A DNA stretch of 64,000 nucleotides from Marinomonas atlantica (GCF_001639725.1 NZ_LTAW01000011.1:1-64000), one strand, 5' to 3'. Positions 26,552 to 35,447 are shown, counted from the first letter of the stretch. Notes: generated by a model not told the origin, from the letters alone. Program-made: numbers and translations.

Positions 26552-27391
26552 CTATACCCGCACGTCAGCGGTGATTTGTTTAACGTAGTTCTGCGTTTCC
26601 TCTGGAGCGTATGACAGCCAGCTAGATCCGTGATTGTCTTTAGCCCGTCCAACATTGCCCATGCCCCAGTTGTACGCCGCTAGAGCGTCACGCCAGTTAC
26701 CAAAGCGTTGCTTTAGCTCCGCTAGATATTCGGCGGCATAGTCAATGCTGGCAAATGGATCGAGCGGTTCGACAGATGGATGATACTTGCGCATGATCTG
26801 CGCTATACCTTCTGCCCCTGCAGGGGATTTAACCGCCCCCGTGATCACGTCTTGGCGGTAGTGGCTTTCCTGATGCAGCAAACGCGCAAGTAAGTTTTCA
26901 GGAAGTGAGTGTTTAAGCTCGGCTTTGTTAATAGCATCTAAGTAGGGTGCAGCACTTGCCGGCGGCACCCATTTAGCTTTTTTATCAGTAGCAGTACTCC
27001 CACTGATAATGCTGTCCATAACAACCAATTCTGCATGTTTCTTAGCCTTGTATTTAGCCCAGCCGAACAGGTGAACGCCTGTGTAGATTGCCTCGGCCAC
27101 GTCTTGTGATACGCCGTCCAGTAGTTCACCAGCCTCAGCCAATAAACGATCTGCTTTGTTGCGTGGGTAGGCATTGCGATACAGCCAATCGTGCAACACA
27201 GCCGCCGCACGAATACGCCCTTTATACATGGCATACACAACGGGGATACGTGGCACACTGTCCAAATCCGTCACAAAACCAGCGGGGACGCTGTAGCGTT
27301 CCCCGTCTAATGCTGTGTAATGCCATTCCTCTAACAGCACCCAGCTTTCAGAGCTAGGAATAGGTGAAAGCTTAGGCATTTGTGACTGCAT
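26552..27391 (-). CDS. DUF1353 - lytic transglycosylase fusion
   Basis: 279 aa. Residues 1-95 are a DUF1353 domain (AGFVTDLDSVPRIP ... AAAVLHDWLYRN), a phage-borne unit resembling a small peptidase/hydrolase fold. After a linker, residues about 135-275 are an SLT/GEWL-type lytic transglycosylase with the catalytic Glu in LLHQESHY, GIAQIM and AAYNWG. No signal peptide. It may be a virion enzyme that opens the peptidoglycan on entry or an endolysin. ATG at 27391 follows AGGGGG; overlaps the previous gene by 20 bases. Confidence 0.82.
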   Translation of the reverse strand: MQSQMPKLSPIPSSESWVLLEEWHYTALDGERYSVPAGFVTDLDSVPRIPVVYAMYKGRIRAAAVLHDWLYRNAYPRNKADRLLAEAGELLDGVSQDVAEAIYTGVHLFGWAKYKAKKHAELVVMDSIISGSTATDKKAKWVPPASAAPYLDAINKAELKHSLPENLLARLLHQESHYRQDVITGAVKSPAGAEGIAQIMRKYHPSVEPLDPFASIDYAAEYLAELKQRFGNWRDALAAYNWGMGNVGRAKDNHGSSWLSYAPEETQNYVKQITADVRV

Positions 27392-27836
27392 CACCACCCC
27401 CTAAGATTTGCGCCTTACGAGTTTCTACGTTCTCGACTTTACCCGCGTTGAACAGTTCGTTAATAACGTAATCAACGCCCTCAAGAATTGACGCGGCTGA
27501 CAGATCAACAGCGGTTAAGCGTGAGTCATCTAGCAGTGAATAGAAGTCCTCTAAAATCGGGTCAGTCTTGCGTAGTTCTGCAATGGCGACACGTTCTGAC
27601 AGAGTGAACAGCAATTTAAATTCAACGGGGGAAATGATCGACCGTTTTACCTGTTCCGGTTCGATTGGCTCAGGATCGGGAACAACTGTCGGCGCGTAGT
27701 CCGTGCCGTTGAATGTCCAACCCGCTTGTACCTCGTTAGGAATCTCGATAAATTCAGCCGCTAGAATAGGGTGAAATTGTGTGTTTGGGTCGACTGCAAT
27801 ATCTACAACAACGCCGTTTTTAATTCGTCCGTACAT
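27372..27836 (-). CDS. Fibre-assembly-like protein
   Basis: 154 aa. The N-terminus (YGRIKNGVVVDI ... FIEIPNEVQAGWTFNGTDYAPTV) follows the pattern of small proteins encoded next to phage tail-fibre genes, where the repeated GW-x-x-G-x-x-(F/Y) element caps or helps assemble the fibre. The C-terminal part is helical. It directly follows the Gly-rich adhesin gene, supporting an assembly or accessory role. Confidence 0.6.
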   Translation of the reverse strand: MYGRIKNGVVVDIAVDPNTQFHPILAAEFIEIPNEVQAGWTFNGTDYAPTVVPDPEPIEPEQVKRSIISPVEFKLLFTLSERVAIAELRKTDPILEDFYSLLDDSRLTAVDLSAASILEGVDYVINELFNAGKVENVETRKAQILGGGDAVTNA

Positions 27837-27838
27837 AA

Positions 27839-28609
27839 TTAATACTCCACAGCTACTAGGCCGTTAGCGCCTAAACCCTCTGGTGAACGAGGACTAGCCC
27901 CACCGCCTGGAAATCCAGCCCCAGCCCCAGCCTGAGCAAATGTGTAATCAGTGCAAGCCCCGCCGCCGCTGGCCGCACGCTCAAAATCGGTCGAGCCAGC
28001 ACCCGCGCCGATTAGATCCAACCCAAATTCTAGGCACTCTGAAAATGAATATTCATGGCCTGCTGTGACTCGTCCATAGCTTGAACCCGTTGTAACAGGA
28101 ATACCCGCAGACGAGCCGCCGAAATATTCCTTACTAACTGCATCACCGCCATCACCAAGTAACGACGCTGCACCTCCGCCCACTTGTTGTGTTGTTGAGC
28201 CAGAATATTGGCCACGCCCCCCTTTAAAATTGACATCTCCTCCAACACCCTCGCCGCCGACTGCATGAGTCTTTTCAACAGGAATAACACCCGTTTCGCC
28301 TGATGTGGCAGAAACATGTGAACCGAATGAAGACGTGTTACCCAGCAACGACATGGCGACAGTAACGTTTACAATATCCCCTGCATTCAACTCGATAACT
28401 TTCATTGCAAAGCCACCGCCACCACCACCTTTATCACCCTTAGCACAACCACCAGCACCCCAAACACGGATGCGGTATTTACCCGTAATCGGGGCAGTGA
28501 ACGCTTCATCTTTGAAAATGAGTTTGACTTGCCCCGTTCCGAACACGCCAGAAATAGGGTTAATAGCTGATTTTGCAGCGCTAGGCGCTTCAATTGCTGT
28601 TACTGGCAT
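27839..28609 (-). CDS. Glycine-rich phage adhesin / receptor-binding protein
   Basis: 256 aa. The motif FTAPITGKYRIRVWGAGG followed by many Gly-rich loops (for example KGDKGGGGGGFAM, VGGGAASLLGDGG) fits the glycine-rich domains of phage fibre-tip adhesins. In a tailless phage it would sit on the vertex spike. Start overlaps the stop of the spike-like gene by one base, so the two are translationally coupled. Confidence 0.7.
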   Translation of the reverse strand: MPVTAIEAPSAAKSAINPISGVFGTGQVKLIFKDEAFTAPITGKYRIRVWGAGGCAKGDKGGGGGGFAMKVIELNAGDIVNVTVAMSLLGNTSSFGSHVSATSGETGVIPVEKTHAVGGEGVGGDVNFKGGRGQYSGSTTQQVGGGAASLLGDGGDAVSKEYFGGSSAGIPVTTGSSYGRVTAGHEYSFSECLEFGLDLIGAGAGSTDFERAASGGGACTDYTFAQAGAGAGFPGGGASPRSPEGLGANGLVAVEY

Positions 28610-29427
28610 CAGTACACCTCTGTAACTGTTACAACTGCGTCAGAGCTGGAAGTATTCCAAATTCGCAACGCCGATTTAGTTCTAAGAATTGGCGACTCAC
28701 CGAATAAGCTACCGCCACCGATAACCCACATACCAACCGCTTCAGTTTCGGCGGTATCAGACACACGGCATTTAGTTGTTGACTCACTCATGTTTTGAAA
28801 AATGATCTGTGAGCGATCACGGGCTGGAATGTCGATATAGTCATTTGCTGGTATTGTGTAGTCAGTTGAGAGAAACGCTGTCCCCGTCATATCAACGACT
28901 TCAACAGGCGTAACCACTTCAACATCAACAGTTGATGCAATCCCAGCAACAACAACGGGGGCAGTAATAGAGCTAACTGTCACGGGATTTGTGACCGATT
29001 CAATCACAACGGGGTCACTAATCGACTGAATAACAACAGGGTCAGTAATCGAGCTAACAACAACGGGGTCAGTAATAGAGCTAACTGTCACAGGATTAGC
29101 AATTGCTATTGCTGAGTCGATCCCAGAGATACGAACGGGCTGCACGATGCTCTGGATTAGAGTGCTGGTAATCGCTGTCATGTTAGGAGTGTATTTACCC
29201 CAGCCAATACGAATATCTATTAGCTGGTCCCCACTTCTCGACTGAATTTGTATGCGAGAAAATGACAGTTCTAATTTTTCACCCTGTCCTAATGTGACTG
29301 TTTTGATTGGTCCACCGTCAGCGCTGTAAAACGTGACATCCATGTCACCAACAGCTGAACGAATGAACAACCATTCGCCGCTATTTGATACATCAACGGG
29401 CAAACCCTGAAACACATTAACTTTCAT
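28609..29427 (-). CDS. Spike-like virion protein with 9-residue repeats
   Basis: 272 aa. Residues about 113-165 form a run of nine-residue repeats, V-(T/V)-(V/I)-x-S-I-T-(D/N)-P: VTVSSITDP, VVVSSITDP, VVIQSISDP, VVIESVTNP, VTVSSITAP. Such a beta-strand/Pro repeat suggests a trimeric beta-prism or beta-helix stalk. Flanking N- and C-terminal parts look beta-rich. Position just before the adhesin suggests the vertex spike stalk (compare PM2 P1 by role only). Confidence 0.6.
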   Translation of the reverse strand: MKVNVFQGLPVDVSNSGEWLFIRSAVGDMDVTFYSADGGPIKTVTLGQGEKLELSFSRIQIQSRSGDQLIDIRIGWGKYTPNMTAITSTLIQSIVQPVRISGIDSAIAIANPVTVSSITDPVVVSSITDPVVIQSISDPVVIESVTNPVTVSSITAPVVVAGIASTVDVEVVTPVEVVDMTGTAFLSTDYTIPANDYIDIPARDRSQIIFQNMSESTTKCRVSDTAETEAVGMWVIGGGSLFGESPILRTKSALRIWNTSSSDAVVTVTEVY

Positions 29428-30095
29428 TATTTAGCCCCTTTTTTCATAGCAACCAACATCACAGCTAGAGCGGCAATAGCTACTACCCACATCATGTATT
29501 TAGATGATGTTTTTTGTAATTCTGACTGCCCTTGAGTTAGCACATTTGTCAGTACGTCATTCATTTGATTTTGTGTTTTTTGTGCAGACGATGACAACTC
29601 ATTGATTGACGTTTTAAACGCATCATTAGTTGATTTAACAGCTGTTTCACTGCTTTGCTGAACAGCATCAACGGCCACTTCTGAAAATTCAGAAACACGA
29701 TCTAATGACTCATTTGAATACACAGCAAATGCGTTTAGCGCCTCACCTGATTGCGCAACGGCCACCCTAGCCATATCGGTAGTTGCAGCCATGGCGGCGG
29801 CATTAGCGGCGTTAGCTGCTGCTAGAGCATCAGCGTTTGCTTTTCTTACAGCTTCCATTGCTGCATTGCTGAGCGCTGTGTTGTTTTCAATAGCTGAATT
29901 ACTTAGAGCAGTAGCATTGTTGCCCTGTTCATTCGCAAACGAAAGAGCAGCTACAACCGCTCCACCGTCTGTTAAATTGATTGTTGCGCCTTCCTCCGCG
30001 TTAAGGTTTGTAATGTCTCCGTACGTACTCTGTCCGGCTTGGCTTTTATTTATATTTTCTGTTGTTTTCTGAGACTTTGACGAGAACAAACCCAT
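29427..30095 (-). CDS. Coiled-coil virion membrane protein
   Basis: 222 aa. An N-terminal polar domain, a long Ala-rich coiled-coil (about residues 50-180, e.g. ALSNAAMEAVRKANADAL), then a C-terminal membrane segment (MMWVVAIAALAVMLVAM) ending KKGAK. C-terminal anchoring with a basic end is shared by four neighbouring proteins, as expected for proteins of an internal phage membrane. Confidence 0.65.
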   Translation of the reverse strand: MGLFSSKSQKTTENINKSQAGQSTYGDITNLNAEEGATINLTDGGAVVAALSFANEQGNNATALSNSAIENNTALSNAAMEAVRKANADALAAANAANAAAMAATTDMARVAVAQSGEALNAFAVYSNESLDRVSEFSEVAVDAVQQSSETAVKSTNDAFKTSINELSSSAQKTQNQMNDVLTNVLTQGQSELQKTSSKYMMWVVAIAALAVMLVAMKKGAK

Positions 30096-30097
30096 AA

Positions 30098-30340
30098 TTA
30101 ACGCCCCCGTTTCAGATAAAACACAGCAACGACGACAAAAGCCGCAACGATCATCCAGACTAAATAACCGCTACTGTTAATGCTCACAGAGTTACTAGAC
30201 ATTGATGGTAATGGGGGGATAGGAGGGATATAACCAAAATTAATGTTTGCCCCCCCTGACAGTCTGTCATTTCCTCCTGCGGAACTGCCTGCATCTAGAC
30301 CCCCGCCGCCCGTCAAGCTCGATAAACTAGATAAATCCAT
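30098..30340 (-). CDS. Small virion membrane protein
   Basis: 80 aa: Gly/Ser-rich and Pro-rich N-terminal part (LTGGGGLDAGSS ... YIPPIPPLPSM) and a C-terminal membrane span (YLVWMIVAAFVVVAVFYL) ending KRGR. The second of two adjacent ATGs is chosen because GGGG lies about six bases upstream of it. Overlaps the stop of the preceding gene. Confidence 0.65.
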   Translation of the reverse strand: MDLSSLSSLTGGGGLDAGSSAGGNDRLSGGANINFGYIPPIPPLPSMSSNSVSINSSGYLVWMIVAAFVVVAVFYLKRGR

Positions 30341-30681
30341 CATTTACCCCGTGTTGTCATCAGCATCACAAACATAAACAACACAGCAACACCGACAATA
30401 GCGGCTGTCTGTTGATCCATACCTAAAATTTTTGGTGTTGTACTCGCCAGCGTTACATCTGTTGTCTGTTTTTGCGTAGGCGTTACAGGCTCTGTAACGC
30501 CGACGCTTGATGGAACAGGACTAGACATGCTTTCTAGCGCTTTATAAGAAGCAAAGCCCCCCACAGCCGTTTTTACAATGTCACCAAAAAAACCGCCCAC
30601 TTCATCAAATAACGAATTGTTGCCAACGCCTGAATTGTCAGCGTCCCATTGCTCTTCATCCCACGAATAATATTCTGACAT
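30340..30681 (-). CDS. Small virion membrane protein
   Basis: 113 aa: acidic N-terminus (MSEYYSWDEEQWDADNSG), a central Gly-containing amphipathic part (GFFGDIVKTAVGGFASYKAL) and a C-terminal membrane span (AAIVGVAVLFMFVMLM) ending TTRGK. First gene after the capsid protein. No homology recognised. Confidence 0.65.
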   Translation of the reverse strand: MSEYYSWDEEQWDADNSGVGNNSLFDEVGGFFGDIVKTAVGGFASYKALESMSSPVPSSVGVTEPVTPTQKQTTDVTLASTTPKILGMDQQTAAIVGVAVLFMFVMLMTTRGK

Positions 30682-30691
30682 GAGTCCCCCT

Positions 30692-31555
30692 TTAGACTGT
30701 TTTCACATAGTCCGTTAGAAACTCAACAGGGCCAGCGGTTTCAACCTTGTACTTGATTGAAATCTCGTCATAGTTCGTGACCATTAAATCATTCTGAGCA
30801 AATCCCGTAGCGATTGGGTCTAAGATAAAATAGCCGTCAATGTGTTGTACTCCGCGAGACTGAGCGCGGACATCTTGCAGGTACTGACACAATTCTTTAG
30901 ACACTTTCCAGTTGTGTTGAATCTGGCCATTACGCTTGCCTTCGAACTCAATTTCACTAACATCACCTTTTATATAGATGCGTCGAATATTGATATTCGG
31001 GCCTTTAATCAGCTTATCGAATGTATTGACACCGACCATTGTTGACGTAGCTACTTTACGATCAAATCGGCGCTCATATTTACGTACTAAACGCACTAAA
31101 TCTAAACCACCTTTTCCATTATTCATTGCTTTGATCGGGCTAGCCACCTCACGCCAGACGTGTAAATACCAGCCGCCCGCAGGTACATTTTCAGTCGGCA
31201 GTGTGCCCAGTTCGATTTTCAGTAACCACGCATCCGACGGCATAGGGACCAATTGCGTCATAGTTTGAACGTCTAACAGCAAGGCGTCAGGATCAGAAAA
31301 GCGAATAGGAATATATTTACCTACTGTTCGGTTCTGGTGCTTTTCCAGTACGTTAACAATTTCACTACCGCTGGTAATAAGGTAATCATCAGAACCATTA
31401 ACAACTGAAATTTTTGACAGCACAGAGGCGGGAATATTGGTATCTAAATACAGTGCTTGATAGATATAACCATTACCCATTGATAATTGAAGAGTGTTTC
31501 CAGATGCAATGGAGCCGTCTGGCGATTGCATACGATCCGTAGTAATGCGAGACAT
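30692..31555 (-). CDS. Major capsid protein candidate (double jelly-roll, PM2 P2-like)
   Basis: 287 aa, near the 269 aa of PM2 P2. From memory of P2, the N-terminal half aligns by eye: ASGNTLQLSMGNGYIYQALYL with its G-N-x5-L-x3-G-x2-Y pattern, a VL/IL(E)-K/N-x-R segment, then an IRFSDPDA ... LLKIELG stretch. It is beta-rich throughout, has no signal peptide or TM, and lies in a block of small membrane proteins downstream of the packaging ATPase, as in other double-jelly-roll phages. Structure prediction would settle the fold. Confidence 0.65.
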   Translation of the reverse strand: MSRITTDRMQSPDGSIASGNTLQLSMGNGYIYQALYLDTNIPASVLSKISVVNGSDDYLITSGSEIVNVLEKHQNRTVGKYIPIRFSDPDALLLDVQTMTQLVPMPSDAWLLKIELGTLPTENVPAGGWYLHVWREVASPIKAMNNGKGGLDLVRLVRKYERRFDRKVATSTMVGVNTFDKLIKGPNINIRRIYIKGDVSEIEFEGKRNGQIQHNWKVSKELCQYLQDVRAQSRGVQHIDGYFILDPIATGFAQNDLMVTNYDEISIKYKVETAGPVEFLTDYVKTV

Positions 31556-31719
31556 TAACGACCCCCTTTAGCGATTGCCGCAATTTGTTTGCCCATCTTG
31601 CCCATCTTACTCACTGCGTAGATGGCAAAACCCGCCGCGAAGACAGTAACAACGCCCGTTACCAAAAGCTTGGTATCGATGTTCTTTTTGACTTCATCTT
31701 TAATTTTGTTTGCGTCCAT
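31555..31719 (-). CDS. Small virion membrane protein, first gene of late operon
   Basis: 54 aa: charged N-terminus (MDANKIKDEVKKNIDT), one membrane span (LLVTGVVTVFAAGFAIYAV) and a basic tail ending KGGR. ATG at 31719 follows AGGAAA; a longer in-frame start lies before the promoter and is rejected. Its stop overlaps the capsid gene start (coupling). Confidence 0.7.
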   Translation of the reverse strand: MDANKIKDEVKKNIDTKLLVTGVVTVFAAGFAIYAVSKMGKMGKQIAAIAKGGR

Positions 31720-31761
31720 TATGTTTCCTGTTCGTGATATGTGTTGTTGAACAGGCTGAAC

Positions 31762-31790
31762 TTTACAAAACCGCTCTAGGTATCCGTCAA
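31762..31790 (-). promoter_or_regulatory. Late-operon promoter of element 1
   Basis: Minus strand TTGACG (31790-31785), 17 bases, TGTAAA (31767-31762). It lies between the terminator after the ATPase gene and the first late gene, so structural genes have their own start of transcription. Confidence 0.65.
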
Positions 31791-31794
31791 GGCA

Positions 31795-31830
31795 CAAAAA
31801 AGCCCCGATACCTAAAGGTATAACGAGGCT
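31795..31830 (-). terminator. Terminator after the packaging ATPase gene
   Basis: Minus strand AGCCTCG / CGGGGCT outer stem with inner ATACC/GGTAT pairing, then a run of T. It closes the early/replication operon 22 bases after the ATPase stop. Confidence 0.82.
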
Positions 31831-31852
31831 AAAATTTACACTTTCTTGACAC

Positions 31853-32545
31853 TTAGGCCGCCAATTTTCGTAACTTGCCCGTGTCGAATTCGCCTATATT
31901 GTGGTCTGACTTTTTCATTAGGTAGTGATAGCGGGGTAACTTGATGATGTTATCAACGGGTAAATCCAGTTCATCAGCCAAGTATGCCGCATCCTTTTTG
32001 CGCTCTTGGCGTCCTACCCACTTGATAGAACATTGGCCCATAACGGTTTTAGGCACTTCCTGTCCGCGCTGGAAAATACAGATTGCATGAAGGCCAAACT
32101 TGCGGCCACCCGTTAGGATTTCCCCAAAGGCACCTCGCGCCGCGCCGCTGGTGTTAACACACTTGGCTAATTCTTCAAAGATCACCTTTAACGGCTTTTT
32201 ATGTAAGCCATCCCCCGCGCCCCATATCACTTTCGAAAATGCTTCTAGGTTCTTTTGGTTGGCACCGTCTTTAGGGCTATAGGCGATCTTAAAACCTCGG
32301 CCAGCTTTAGCGGCTCGGGCGGAATACAAAGCACGGGCAAATGAAGCAAGCGAGGTATAGCGGCGCACTTCACGACCACACAAGGTTTCATAATCACTGT
32401 ATGGGTCAAACAAGGCGACCTGATCGGTGGCCTTAATCACGCCAACTTGCTTAACCGCCGTGGTTTTACCGGAACCGGACGAACCTACAAAAAGCGCATG
32501 CTCTGCGCTTAGTCGGTTGTTTGGGTTACGTGGCTGTAAACTCAT
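31853..32545 (-). CDS. Packaging ATPase (FtsK/HerA type, PM2 P9-like)
   Basis: 230 aa. Walker A GSSGSGKTTA (about residues 21-30), Walker B LKVIFEEL (about 117-124, with the Glu pair), and a downstream GRKFGLHAICIFQRGQEVP region typical of A32-like genome-packaging ATPases of membrane-containing phages. It would drive DNA into the procapsid. Start overlaps the stop of the previous gene (ATGA). No other ATPase or terminase is in the element. Confidence 0.8.
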   Translation of the reverse strand: MSLQPRNPNNRLSAEHALFVGSSGSGKTTAVKQVGVIKATDQVALFDPYSDYETLCGREVRRYTSLASFARALYSARAAKAGRGFKIAYSPKDGANQKNLEAFSKVIWGAGDGLHKKPLKVIFEELAKCVNTSGAARGAFGEILTGGRKFGLHAICIFQRGQEVPKTVMGQCSIKWVGRQERKKDAAYLADELDLPVDNIIKLPRYHYLMKKSDHNIGEFDTGKLRKLAA

Positions 32546-33030
32546 GCCGCGATACCTTGAGTCTGGTTTTCTTCTGCTTCACGCTTGGCCTTTTCTTCGG
32601 CCGCGTCTTTTGCCTTTAGCTTTTTGGTGGTTTCCATGCCTTCACTCGCCAATTTGCCTACGGCCATGGCCGCTTTAATTTCTGCGTCATACTGGCTTAA
32701 CCATCCTGGCACTATGGCACCATACTTAATCAAAACCGGACTAAGATTTTCAATAGCATAGGCTTTTGTACTTTCCGTGAATTCAAACTCAGGGTGAAGC
32801 ACACGACGCAATGCAAATTCAATGGTCCCTAAACCCATTGCCGCCGTCATGCCTGCGGTTTGTTCGTCCATTTCGGCTTGTTGTTCCGCCGCCGCTTCTT
32901 CGGCTTTGGTTTGCTCGGGGTCGATGCTTTCGGCGGCTTCTTCGGCTTCCAAAGCCTTTAGGTATTCCGCTTGATCGGTAGGTAGTTCGCCGGTGCTATC
33001 TAGTTCTAATTGCTCTTCGTTTACGCTCAT
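32542..33030 (-). CDS. Acidic hypothetical phage protein
   Basis: 162 aa. A strongly acidic helical N-terminal third (EAEEAAESIDPEQTKAEEA), a middle segment with a short hydrophobic helix (MTAAMGLGTIEFALRRVL) and a Lys/Glu-rich helical C-terminus. No family recognised. Start overlaps the preceding stop by four bases (ATGA), as does the next gene start. It may be a virion or assembly protein. Confidence 0.6.
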   Translation of the reverse strand: MSVNEEQLELDSTGELPTDQAEYLKALEAEEAAESIDPEQTKAEEAAAEQQAEMDEQTAGMTAAMGLGTIEFALRRVLHPEFEFTESTKAYAIENLSPVLIKYGAIVPGWLSQYDAEIKAAMAVGKLASEGMETTKKLKAKDAAEEKAKREAEENQTQGIAA

Positions 33031-33464
33031 GCTGTTTGTTCCTTTTGTGGTTTACGTGTGGCAAAAAATGCCGTGATCAATGCCCCAGCCAAGGCCAAAA
33101 CGCCAAGCAAAACAGGTGGGGCAACGGGTGAGCCTTTAGGCTTGTTTTCGGTATCGCTTTTCGGCTTCGGTTCGGTATCCGCTGAAATGCTGGAAGCCGT
33201 ATTTTCTCTAGGTATAGCGGCGGTTTCTTCGGTATCGGATTTGTACCCGTCAATTAAGTTATCTGCGGGTACGGTTAATTCATCGCGGGAAGCCTTTAGG
33301 TTATCCGTTAGGTATTTTTGACGCGCCGCGCCGTGGCCTTGATTGGTTCCGCAAGATGGGCAAACGGTATAAAGCGCCTTACGCTTTCCTCCTGCCTGCC
33401 TAACTTCTGCGATCTCGTTACAGTGCCTTTCTGAACACTGAATAAATCCGATTGGTTCAGCCAT
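33027..33464 (-). CDS. Zinc-ribbon and C-terminal TM phage protein
   Basis: 145 aa. Four cysteines in CSERHC ... CPSCG (about residues 9-38) suggest a zinc ribbon. A long acidic, Pro/Lys linker follows, then one membrane span (PVLLGVLALAGALITAFFA) and a basic end. Membrane-tethered zinc ribbon; function unknown. Starts inside the previous gene's last codons (AATGGCTGA). Confidence 0.6.
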   Translation of the reverse strand: MAEPIGFIQCSERHCNEIAEVRQAGGKRKALYTVCPSCGTNQGHGAARQKYLTDNLKASRDELTVPADNLIDGYKSDTEETAAIPRENTASSISADTEPKPKSDTENKPKGSPVAPPVLLGVLALAGALITAFFATRKPQKEQTA

Positions 33465-33675
33465 TAGCCAACGCCCTCCGTGCTAGTTCTGTGATTACCT
33501 TGTCGTTCAAAAACGCCACGCTTTCAAATTGCGCCGCGATCCCAGTCAAAGACTTAAAGCCACCCGTCATAATTGACATAGGGCTTACGCCATCTAAGCC
33601 TTTTAGGGCTTCGGTTAACTTGGATTGTGCTTCGATTCGTTTTTCTAACAGTGTTTCTAATTCTTGGTTTTCCAC
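33457..33675 (-). CDS. Small coiled-coil phage protein
   Basis: About 72 aa, helical (VENQELETLLEKRIEAQSKL...). GTG at 33675 follows AAAGGA at ten bases, directly after the Rep stop; the longer TTG frame would lie inside rep. No homology recognised. Confidence 0.5.
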   Translation of the reverse strand: MENQELETLLEKRIEAQSKLTEALKGLDGVSPMSIMTGGFKSLTGIAAQFESVAFLNDKVITELARRALANG

Positions 33676-33689
33676 TTTGGTTGGTTCCT

Positions 33690-35438
33690 TTAGTGATAAT
33701 TTTGTTGGTAATTCCCGCCCCAATCTGGAGGCGGGGAGTTATTGACACGAGTTCTAGGAAACGGCTCCGCCGCTTCTTGAAGATCAAGCCCAGAGCCAGA
33801 CCCGACACGCTGGACTAGCCAGTCATATAAGCGCGTAGAGACGTATTCAGCAGTAGCGGCCACTAAGCCCTTAATGGCTTGTTTGGGTTCCCCGAACTGG
33901 TTTAATTCGCAGGATTCGTAAAGCGGTTTAAGCGTTTGTTTGCGGCCAGCATGAACGCCACCCATGAGCACTGTGAACTGTTTCCAGTCGTTCGCCATGG
34001 CCGCGTTGTAGATGTCTATAAAGGTTTCAGGAATTGACTCTTTTAAACGGCGGATTTCACGCCAGACCGTGACCGATGCCCCGCCGACAAACTGAAATTG
34101 GCGGATGCCGTGGCGAGCTTTCCACGCCTGTACACGTTCTGCAGAGTTGATAAAGTCGAGATCGGTTTCATCATCTACGCCGATGCATTGACCATCAGCG
34201 TCCACACCATCAATGTTCTTTGCGACATACTTGGCAACGTAGGCAACCGCACCGCCTTTTGCGGGGTCGAGCTTGCGCGCCTCAAAACGGCTTTTCTTTG
34301 CGCCTGCTTCCTCACCATCTACTTTGAACGCCTGCTTTTTGAATTCGGCCAGCATTGCGCCGCTTTGCTTCGGGTCAACGAATAGAATTAGATGCCAATG
34401 CGGGGTGCCATCATGGTGAGGTTCAACAACGCGAACGCCGTAATAATTGATGCCCTTGTTACTGCACGCTTTACCAAACGCCGCCCATACCTCTTTTAGA
34501 TGGTTTTGAGCATCCCTAGGGGTTGGGCGTCCGAACTCGTAAAACTTGCCGTTTCGATGGCCTGTCTCTTTATGAATGGCGTGATACTTAGACGGACACG
34601 TCAACGTGATAAACCACCCTAAGTGGCCGTGATCAATCGCAAGAAATTGACAGCCTTTAACACGCACCATCAATTCAGCTTTGCAGTGAATAGGGTTTGA
34701 AATGCTCTTTTCTGCGAGCTGCGATAGTAGAAACTTTTGCTCATACTGGTTCACGGCCTCCATGCTTTCTAAGTAAGCGCGGTTGGCTTGCTTTTGTTTG
34801 CGGTGGCGTTGGATACCCCAGCGCGAGACGTACGCGCTTTGGTCGTAGCAGACTTGGCCGCATTCACGGCGGATGTTCTCAATGTGGCGATATTGTCGCT
34901 TCGCTTGGCGTTTCCACCACTCAGGGGTAAACATGCGTTGTATGAGCGCTTCTACTTTGTCCAGATCGTCCCAGCTATCAAACATGGAACCTGCAAGCGC
35001 GGCTTGTTCTTTCACGAATTCAAAGAAATCAGCGTGAAGCCTTACCAACTTACCTTTGGCCGACATTTCAAAGCGGCGGCTTTTCTCCGCCGCCCAGTCG
35101 TTCAACTTATCGCCCGTTAAATCCATGACCCATTCGTCACAGTAATACAGGCGAGCCACTACGCCCCGAACGTAGTCCAGAGCGGCGGCGGTGTTTTTAC
35201 GCTTACTAATGCGCTTAGCCTCTTGGCCAACACACAAACGCATCGAACCGAGACGGGACAATAATTTGTCTATCTCAACACGCTTATCATGGTCACGTAG
35301 CCAAATATTCGCGGCCACATAGCCTTTTGTTTGGTCTAACTCGTCAAGACGCGAACGGTAGTAATCCGCGTATTGAGGGCTTAAACCATCTAAGATTTTG
35401 TCACGCCAAATAAGACAATGAGCCGTTGGAGTATGCAT
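33690..35438 (-). CDS. Rolling-circle replication initiator (phage gpA / GPA type)
   Basis: 582 aa. HUH motif H-W-H in GTPHWHLILFVDP (about residues 347-349) and two catalytic tyrosines spaced YVAKY (about 400 and 404), the superfamily I Rep arrangement shared by phage P2 gpA and PM2 P12. Upstream helical domain and C-terminal region are intact. It nicks the double-strand origin and joins the displaced strand. The ATG at 35438 has AGGGG at six bases; the ATG at 35444 abuts it. Confidence 0.85.
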   Translation of the reverse strand: MHTPTAHCLIWRDKILDGLSPQYADYYRSRLDELDQTKGYVAANIWLRDHDKRVEIDKLLSRLGSMRLCVGQEAKRISKRKNTAAALDYVRGVVARLYYCDEWVMDLTGDKLNDWAAEKSRRFEMSAKGKLVRLHADFFEFVKEQAALAGSMFDSWDDLDKVEALIQRMFTPEWWKRQAKRQYRHIENIRRECGQVCYDQSAYVSRWGIQRHRKQKQANRAYLESMEAVNQYEQKFLLSQLAEKSISNPIHCKAELMVRVKGCQFLAIDHGHLGWFITLTCPSKYHAIHKETGHRNGKFYEFGRPTPRDAQNHLKEVWAAFGKACSNKGINYYGVRVVEPHHDGTPHWHLILFVDPKQSGAMLAEFKKQAFKVDGEEAGAKKSRFEARKLDPAKGGAVAYVAKYVAKNIDGVDADGQCIGVDDETDLDFINSAERVQAWKARHGIRQFQFVGGASVTVWREIRRLKESIPETFIDIYNAAMANDWKQFTVLMGGVHAGRKQTLKPLYESCELNQFGEPKQAIKGLVAATAEYVSTRLYDWLVQRVGSGSGLDLQEAAEPFPRTRVNNSPPPDWGGNYQQNYH

Positions 35439-35447
35439 AATCATCCC

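Noticed and set aside
28609-29427. 27-bp repeats resembling a CRISPR array
   Set aside because: The repeats are contiguous with no spacers and encode an in-frame nine-residue protein repeat; no cas genes are present.
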